A DNA stretch of 56,950 nucleotides from positions 1 through 56,950 of the forward strand of contig JAZQXL010000010.1 of assembly GCA_045632845.1 (NCBI GenBank), in the 5' to 3' direction. Positions 52,240-56,950 of the stretch are shown here, one piece after another (within the stretch, counting starts at the first letter, position 1; the number at the start of each line of letters is the position of its first letter). The stretch comes from RGIG4140 sp045632845 (lineage in GTDB: Bacteria; Pseudomonadota; Alphaproteobacteria; CAAHEQ01; UBA3637). The notes below the pieces were generated by a model. It ran no database searches, was not told the DNA's origin, and saw nothing but the letters and a program-made list of their open reading frames with translations. The translations under genes were made by a program, and so were the position numbers.

Positions 52240-53001
52240 ATGCAAGACATTTATCAACCTTCAAAAATAAGATCTTGGTGTTTCAATATATTTTTATATT
52301 TAGGCACATTTATTTTATGTATTTTATTTTTACCAACAATGTTTATGACAACAAAAGGATCAGGTTGTTTTCCACGGATTTGGTCCAAAATTATGCGTAA
52401 AGCATTAAAAATCATCTGCAATATTGAAATTGAAGTAAAAGGTCTTGAAAACTTACCCAAAGAGGCTGGTTACATCGTTGCAGCAAAACATCAATCAGCG
52501 ATGGAAACCGTCCTTTTCCATGGGATTATTCCAAATCTTTTTTATGTCTTAAAAAGAGAGTTACTCTTTTTGCCAATGGCAGGATTTTATTTTATCAAAA
52601 CTGGTTGTGTTGCCATTGACAGAAGTGGAGGCACAAAAACCATGCGCAAAATGGTTGCAGGCGTTAAGAAAAATCTGGCAAAAGGGATGAATTTAACAAT
52701 CTTTCCTGAAGGAACAAGAAAAGCCCCTGGTAGCAAAGAACCTTATGCTCCTGGCGTTGCCTTTTTATATGAACAATGCGGTGCACCTATCGTTCCTGTT
52801 GCACTCAACACGGGCTATTGTTGGGGCAGGAATCAAAAACTTAAAACTCCTGGGATTGTTACAATTTCATTTTTACCAGCCATTGAACCTGGGCTCAATA
52901 AACGTGAATTTATGAAAAAGCTTTATGACACAATTGAAATGGAACAAGACAAACTTATCCACCCAACAGAGCTTTTAAAACAACGGACAAAAAATGATTA
53001 G
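52240..53001 (+). CDS. plsC: 1-acyl-sn-glycerol-3-phosphate acyltransferase
   Basis: A 253-residue membrane-bound enzyme that makes phosphatidic acid. It has an N-terminal membrane helix (about 17-36), the acceptor motif AAKHQSAMETVLF (His84, with Glu89 instead of the usual Asp of HX4D), GCVAIDRSGGTKTM, and FPEGTRKAPG. The HX4E form is frequent in alphaproteobacterial relatives, so it is probably active. It overlaps anmK by eight bases. Confidence 0.9.
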   Translation: MQDIYQPSKIRSWCFNIFLYLGTFILCILFLPTMFMTTKGSGCFPRIWSKIMRKALKIICNIEIEVKGLENLPKEAGYIVAAKHQSAMETVLFHGIIPNLFYVLKRELLFLPMAGFYFIKTGCVAIDRSGGTKTMRKMVAGVKKNLAKGMNLTIFPEGTRKAPGSKEPYAPGVAFLYEQCGAPIVPVALNTGYCWGRNQKLKTPGIVTISFLPAIEPGLNKREFMKKLYDTIEMEQDKLIHPTELLKQRTKND

Positions 53002-54085
53002 TGAAAAAATTATTTTAGGGTTTTATTCTGATTCAAGTTTAAACAACGTTGAACTCAGTCTTATCCACACTGACGGGGTCGATTTGTATCAAGACCCCGT
53101 CACACTCACAAGACCTTATGATTCAAAAATTAAAGAAGACATATATAAAATTATGTTGAAAGGTGATTTTTCTGAAACAAAAGAATTGATGACTCTTTCT
53201 GAAGAAATCACACAATTTCACACAGAAGTAATTAAAGAGTTTATTGATCTGAACAAACGTAAACACCCTAAAATTGATTATATCAGCTATTCAGGACACA
53301 CCATTTATCAAAACCCAGATGAAAAAATAAACATCACATTGGGCAACTTTGAAAAAATTGCAAAAACATTTCAAATTCCTGTCATTGGCAAATTTTTGCA
53401 ATCAGACTTGCACGCAGGTGGACGTGGCGGGCCTCTTTTTGGCTCATTTTATGATGCCTTAACAAGAAAGGAAGAAAAACCGCTTGGTATCATATCGCTA
53501 GGTGGCATTTTAACAATGACGTCTATTGGCCCCTTTGGTGAATTGCAAGCATTTGATTGCTCCATTGGCACCGTTTTGTTGGACCATTGGATATTTAAAA
53601 AAATCGGCGCTGAAATGGACTTTAATGGCAAATATGCAAAACAGGGAACCGTTGACACAGCCCTGCTCAATCGATTGCTCAAAGATAAATATATTTTAAA
53701 AACACCCCCTAAAACCGTTAAAAGAGATAATTTTATGGAACTTTACAAACATGTTGAAGGTTCCAGTTTAGAAGATGGCGCAGCCACACTCACAGCTTTT
53801 ATTGCCCACACACTCAAAAAAAGCACCACCTATTTAACCGAACAACCCAAACAGTGGATTTTAATTGGTGGAGGTATATACAATCCCACATTGATTCAGA
53901 TGATTAAATCTCTTTTCAAAGAGCCCATCAAAACAGCTTTTGATTTGAATTGGCAAAATGATACTTTAAACGCCAGTGCATACGCATTTTTAGCAGCCAG
54001 ATGCATAACAGGACTCCCCATTAGCTATCCTTCAACAACGGGGGCATATGAGGCCGTTACTGGAGGACAAATATTTAATCCATAA
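52994..54085 (+). CDS. anmK: Divergent anhydro-N-acetylmuramic acid kinase
   Basis: A 363-residue ASKHA-fold protein of the AnmK family, whose members phosphorylate and open 1,6-anhydroMurNAc in peptidoglycan recycling. Matches include SYSGHTIYQNP, SDLHAGGRGGPLFGSFYDAL, GGILTMTSIG, and QAFDCSIGTVLLDHW, with the Asp of the normal FDTGPGN. WILIGGGIYNP and the end TGAYEAVTGGQIFNP also match. The N-terminal ATP-site motif MSGTSxDGxD is replaced by YSDSSLNNVE at residues 11-20, losing the Gly-Thr and both Asp. It overlaps plsC by eight bases. It may have changed substrate or lost kinase activity. Confidence 0.82.
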   Translation: MISEKIILGFYSDSSLNNVELSLIHTDGVDLYQDPVTLTRPYDSKIKEDIYKIMLKGDFSETKELMTLSEEITQFHTEVIKEFIDLNKRKHPKIDYISYSGHTIYQNPDEKINITLGNFEKIAKTFQIPVIGKFLQSDLHAGGRGGPLFGSFYDALTRKEEKPLGIISLGGILTMTSIGPFGELQAFDCSIGTVLLDHWIFKKIGAEMDFNGKYAKQGTVDTALLNRLLKDKYILKTPPKTVKRDNFMELYKHVEGSSLEDGAATLTAFIAHTLKKSTTYLTEQPKQWILIGGGIYNPTLIQMIKSLFKEPIKTAFDLNWQNDTLNASAYAFLAARCITGLPISYPSTTGAYEAVTGGQIFNP

Positions 54086-54212
54086 AAACACGATTCGTTT
54101 TTAAAAATAATGCGATTCGCCTCTTTTTTCTGCAAAAATGAAATTTTAAGCTTCAAAAACCTATAAAAAAGTATATAAAAAACATAAAGTTACAAAAAAC
54201 AATATTTTTTAT
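54086..54212. other. Intergenic region after anmK, no gene seen
   Basis: AT-rich DNA of about 130 bases. A direct repeat of CGATTCG (around 54091 and 54110) is visible, but it does not form a stable hairpin. No terminator or gene is supported. Confidence 0.4.
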
Positions 54213-54241
54213 TTGACTTTATATTTATTTTTTCATATACT
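54213..54241 (+). promoter_or_regulatory. Strong promoter of the LPPTPEYK-repeat gene
   Basis: -35 TTGACT (54213-54218), a 17-base spacer and -10 TATACT (54236-54241), 37 bases before the ATG, followed by a TAAGGA ribosome site. Confidence 0.75.
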
Positions 54242-54277
54242 CCGCAATCTGTGTTCAATTTTTTATAAGGACAGAAA

Positions 54278-54643
54278 ATGAAAACAACAATCAACAAAAC
54301 AGTTTTAACATTAACGGCATTTATGTCAGTTAATTCTGTTTTTGCAAACACTTTGCCACCTAGTTATGAAAGTCCAAAAAAAGATGGCATTGCATTTGCA
54401 GCAACTGAAAATTCAACAACAAAAAAAGTAGCAAATTCATTGCCACCTACCCCAGAATATAAGGGCTTGGCAAACACTTTACCTCCAACACCTGAATACA
54501 AAGGGTTAGCAAATTCATTGCCACCTACCCCAGAATATAAAGGATTAGCAAACTCATTGCCACCAACCTTTGAAGGTAAAGCTTTGTGCCGTCAAACAAT
54601 TGACATAACAAAAGCAATGAATACCCGCGTTAACATGGGTTAA
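54278..54643 (+). CDS. Small secreted protein with tandem 13-residue LPPTPEYKGL repeats
   Basis: A 121-residue protein with a signal peptide (cleavage expected after VFA, about residue 23), so the mature form starts NTLPPSYE. Residues about 52-103 are four tandem 13-residue units of the form ANSLPPTPEYKGL; the last is degenerate (ANSLPPTFEGKAL). The mature N-terminus is itself a partial copy. The C-terminal tail has one Cys and a basic end. It has a strong own promoter and a strong terminator, so it is probably abundant. It has no known family. Pro- and Tyr-rich tandem motifs suggest a binding or cell-wall-type linker role, which is inference. Confidence 0.75.
   Translation: MKTTINKTVLTLTAFMSVNSVFANTLPPSYESPKKDGIAFAATENSTTKKVANSLPPTPEYKGLANTLPPTPEYKGLANSLPPTPEYKGLANSLPPTFEGKALCRQTIDITKAMNTRVNMG
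54431..54586 (+). repeat. Four tandem 39-bp coding repeats
   Basis: Units at 54431-54469, 54470-54508, 54509-54547 and 54548-54586. Units 1 and 3 are almost identical at the DNA level, whereas unit 2 uses different synonymous codons for the same peptide. This points to an older peptide repeat plus a more recent 78-bp duplication. Confidence 0.9.
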
Positions 54644-54656
54644 AATACGGATACAA

Positions 54657-54708
54657 AAGAAGGGTGAAAGGGATATGTCATCTTCATTCCTTTCCTCTTC
54701 TTTTTTTG
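54657..54708 (+). terminator. Terminator of the repeat-protein gene
   Basis: A long stem: AAGAAGGGTGAAAGG (54657-54671) pairs with CCTTTCCTCTTCTT (54689-54702), 14 pairs with one bulged base, followed by a T tract. Confidence 0.85.
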
Positions 54709-55000
54709 TTGTTAAAATAAAACAAGCGCCCCTTTGGGAGCGTTTTTTTTATACCTTTTAAAAGGATTTAATTATTTAATAAAAGAATCCCCCTGCGATC
54801 ATTTATTTTTGTTAAATCCAAAAACAAGCTCTTTGGAATAAAAATAAAAACAACATCACTCATCCACTCAATTGAGCGATTAAATTTGTTTTTAAATTTT
54901 TAAAAAGCATTTTTTTACACACTTGAAAAATAAAATTATTGGACTTAGTTTTTTATCTTACATACACAACAAGCAACTACAGATGAAATCATACAGCAAC
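54709..55000. other. Gene-free AT-rich spacer between two surface-protein genes
   Basis: It contains a second hairpin at 54725-54750, a CTCAATTGAG palindrome around 54866 and otherwise low-complexity AT-rich sequence. I see no conserved ORF; a 60-codon plus-strand frame starting at 54923 runs through the terminator at 55001 and into the opposite gene, so I do not count it. Confidence 0.5.
54725..54750 (+). terminator. Second terminator-like hairpin
   Basis: GCGCCCC and GGGAGCG pair around a TTT loop with one C-A mismatch, followed by eight T. It is a near relative of the zupT/htpG hairpin at 33686. Confidence 0.65.
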
Positions 55001-55031
55001 AAAAAAAAGCCACCTCTCGGTGGCTTTTTTT
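55001..55031 (-). terminator. Terminator of the Cys-rich surface-type protein gene
   Basis: A perfect GCCACC/GGTGGC stem (55009-55014 with 55019-55024) with a TCTC loop, eight A on the left and seven T on the right. It begins about ten bases beyond the TAG stop of the minus-strand gene and is symmetric enough to work in both directions. Confidence 0.88.
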
Positions 55032-55039
55032 GTGGAGTG

Positions 55040-56950
55040 CTAATCGATATACACGATACAACATTCTTCCGTCACAGGAGCCGTTACTTTTGTTTCAGGC
55101 TTTGACGTCTTTGACGTCTTGATTGGTGACGTTGTAGATGTTGTTGTTTTATCTGGGGTTTCACAACACCCAAATGAAGGTGTTACAGTAGAATCCCTAC
55201 ACCCGTTTTCATCATAAGGCAAGTGATCCATATTATCACAAGGTGTCGTACTATTAGGACATACCCAATTTGGCACACATGAAGTTGATGTAGTAGTACT
55301 TGTACTTGTACTTGTTGTCGTTGTACTACCAGGTTCTTTACAACAAATTGCAGCATTACCCGTTACTTCTGGACAATTAGGATTGTCAATTACATGCCTA
55401 AATACACATCCCTCTGGCAATAATGATGGATCTTGTACATATTGATGCATCAATGATGCAGATCTATCCGTTTCACCAGAGTGACAAGGATGTTGAGGAA
55501 CACATCCCGTATCTGGTGTCTTTGTAAAAGTTGATGTAGAAGTTGTTGTTGTATCACCAATTGGACAACACAATCTAGCATTTCCAGTTTCACCTGGGCA
55601 ATTTTCGCCTGGGATAAATTTACATCCAGAATAGAAATATTCTGCCTCAACATATCCAGAATCACATGCTGGTGGTTCTGGTGGAACACACTCAGAAGTT
55701 GTTGTACTTGTTGTTGTTGTATCGTCAATTGGACAACATATTCTAACATTTCCAGTTTCACCTGGGCAAGCTTCACCTCGAACATATATACAGCCATCAT
55801 GATGAGCTCTTGCTTCAGTGTAACCAGAATCGCATGGTGGTGCTGGCGTTGGAACACACTCAGAAGTTGTTGTCGTTGTACTTGTTGTCGTTGTGTCAGG
55901 TTCGATACAACAATAATATGGTGGTTCCATTTCGGAACATACCTTTTCAAATGGAGGTGATTGACAAATATCATATCTTGATATATCTGATGTCTTTTTA
56001 GTTCCTTCAGGACAATCACCCCAACCAGGATCACATGTTGTTGTTTCTGGTGTTGTTGACGTTGATGTAGAAGTTGTTGTTGCAGGTGCACACGTACGTT
56101 TACATGTTACTGTTGCTATTGGTTCACCAGAATATTCTGGATCATCCTCATCTGTATGTTGTTGACACCCTACTGGTGCTGTTTTACTGGAATCATAAGT
56201 ACCACTACAATCTATTGCACCATAGGTAGGAGTAGCTCCCGCTGCCTTACATACAACTTCTTGGTGACAAGTTGTGGAACACATTGTTCCAGAAGCATCT
56301 TCTGCAGCTGCTTTTGCTTCTTCCGTAAAGGACCAAAATTTCCCTTTCCCAGGACACACATGGGTCCCACCTACAGTGGTAACTGCAGGACTAGAAGAAA
56401 CTTCCGTCCAGTTGCTAGGACACCGGTTTCCCCCCATCCCAGGAACAATAATATCTTGCCCCTCTTTTCCTTTGCATCGAGCAAAAAACTCTTCATCTGT
56501 TAACACTGTAGCATCTTTAGGATCTGGATCTTTAGGCTTACCTGTATTCCCAAAATTTGCACCATTAAATCCATGTTGTTGAATAGGAGATGCTAGCACA
56601 CTCTGACTACCCAAACGATAAATAGGACGACACACACCACTTGTTGTAACTATTGAACTTGTAACAGGAGTACTTGAAGTCGTTGATGTCGTTGTTTCCC
56701 CTGGAACAGGTGTTGATGTCGTTGTATCCCCTGTAGATGAGGTTGAAGTATCCCCTGGAGATGATGTTAAAGTATCCCCTGGAGATGATGTTGATGTCCC
56801 ACCAGGAGTCCCTGTGATTGTTGGTGTGCCACTTATTGTGCTAAATGATGTAGCTGTTGGTGTGCCAGCAGGTGTTCCTGTTAAGGATGTCCATGTTGTT
56901 TCTGTTGGTGTACCTGCAGGTGTTCCTGTTGAAGTTGACACGACTGGAAT
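55040..56950 (-). CDS. Thr/Ser-rich, Cys-module surface-type protein (5' end outside window)
   Basis: The reading frame is open to the window edge, so the true start is probably beyond 56950; a GTG at 56941 is only the first possible start inside. The visible 636 residues begin with Thr/Ser/Pro/Gly-rich repeats (GTPAGTPT, SSPGDTSTSS). A mixed domain with many Cys follows (for example GGNRCPSNWTE, THVCPGKGKFWSF and STTCHQEVVCKAAG). Then come at least five Cys modules of 40-70 residues, each ending in CC and followed by a TTTTST-type linker. Two are close copies (CDSGYxEA...CPGETGNxRxCCPIxD). The chain ends in a Lys/Thr linker and ECCIVYID. It is certainly low-complexity mucin-like and probably exported. 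No membrane anchor or known family was recognised. Confidence 0.75.
   Translation of the reverse strand: MPVVSTSTGTPAGTPTETTWTSLTGTPAGTPTATSFSTISGTPTITGTPGGTSTSSPGDTLTSSPGDTSTSSTGDTTTSTPVPGETTTSTTSSTPVTSSIVTTSGVCRPIYRLGSQSVLASPIQQHGFNGANFGNTGKPKDPDPKDATVLTDEEFFARCKGKEGQDIIVPGMGGNRCPSNWTEVSSSPAVTTVGGTHVCPGKGKFWSFTEEAKAAAEDASGTMCSTTCHQEVVCKAAGATPTYGAIDCSGTYDSSKTAPVGCQQHTDEDDPEYSGEPIATVTCKRTCAPATTTSTSTSTTPETTTCDPGWGDCPEGTKKTSDISRYDICQSPPFEKVCSEMEPPYYCCIEPDTTTTSTTTTTSECVPTPAPPCDSGYTEARAHHDGCIYVRGEACPGETGNVRICCPIDDTTTTSTTTSECVPPEPPACDSGYVEAEYFYSGCKFIPGENCPGETGNARLCCPIGDTTTTSTSTFTKTPDTGCVPQHPCHSGETDRSASLMHQYVQDPSLLPEGCVFRHVIDNPNCPEVTGNAAICCKEPGSTTTTSTSTSTTTSTSCVPNWVCPNSTTPCDNMDHLPYDENGCRDSTVTPSFGCCETPDKTTTSTTSPIKTSKTSKPETKVTAPVTEECCIVYID
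55130..56090 (-). repeat. Tandem Cys-module/TTTTST-linker coding repeats
   Basis: Five successive units share a C...C...C...CC pattern and a Thr/Ser linker. The two central units (about 55540-55870) are the most alike, sharing CDSGY, GE-CPGETGN and CCPI segments. The other three are diverged in length and composition but keep the terminal CC before the linker. Confidence 0.8.

Noticed and set aside
54861..54875. CTCAATTGAG palindrome as a possible operator or attachment site
   Set aside because: It is a single short AT-rich palindrome without a second copy, flanking duplication or a neighbouring integrase.
54923..55105. 60-codon plus-strand frame
   Set aside because: It crosses the terminator at 55001-55031 and continues inside the opposite gene; composition and lack of ribosome site do not support coding.
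55130..56900. Regularly repeated TTG/TTGT-rich stretches that could be taken for a CRISPR or satellite array
   Set aside because: They are Thr/Ser linkers in an intact reading frame; repeat lengths and spacing vary and no unique spacer pattern exists.

Overview
The window is AT-rich, densely packed chromosomal DNA from a host-associated-looking alphaproteobacterium. The class assignment rests on a MipZ division-site ATPase, a J-domain protein of the alphaproteobacterial type, a ribbon-helix-helix protein, a divergent MJ0042 zinc-ribbon/ftsEX locus, and two promoters of the alphaproteobacterial RpoH type (CTTG-N17-CYTATNT). The two pilin-like proteins with an ESGRSMxEM leader resemble proteins I associate with uncultured gut alphaproteobacteria; that finer placement is inference.

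Layout. 1-3600: argS, a 42-residue LptM-like lipoprotein gene and a pilin-like gene on the minus strand, the SRP RNA gene (ffs), and a second pilin-like gene. 3600-6400: thpR facing def-fmt-truA. 6470-10720: a Bat (von Willebrand A/TPR/BatD) operon that may have a leaderless mRNA. 10800-13170: rpmB, an uncharacterised membrane protein flanked by twin terminators, a J-domain protein and an RHH protein. 13250-17830: a compact four-gene module with a degenerate nuclease-fold membrane protein, a VirD4-type coupling ATPase, an HNH-toxin-like protein and a SUKH/YrhA-like immunity-type protein. 17830-33690: AsmA-like, trkH, tatD, tcdA, clpB, a KefB-like antiporter, uup, a metallophosphoesterase and zupT. 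33730-39480: htpG, mipZ, pgm and a parvulin. 39590-49950: a long minus-strand run of zinc-ribbon protein, Sel1 protein, miaB, phoH, ybeY, corC, mtaB, ftsY, a nucleotide-transporter-like/HEAT protein and a cNMP-binding protein. 50040-54090: ftsE, ftsX, a DUF218 protein, plsC and a divergent anmK. 54210-56950: a secreted repeat protein and the 3' part of a large Thr/Ser- and Cys-rich surface-type protein cut by the window edge.

Most genes are housekeeping: translation and tRNA modification (argS, def, fmt, truA, tcdA, miaB, mtaB, ybeY, rpmB), protein targeting (ffs, ftsY), folding (clpB, htpG, parvulin) and envelope or division (mipZ, ftsEX, AsmA-like, plsC, Bat). The most unusual locus is the VirD4-linked module. 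Its gene order and translational coupling suggest a coupling protein encoded together with a nuclease effector-like protein and a matching immunity-like protein, without any other secretion-channel gene in the window. No tRNA, rRNA, CRISPR array or insertion sequence was recognised.
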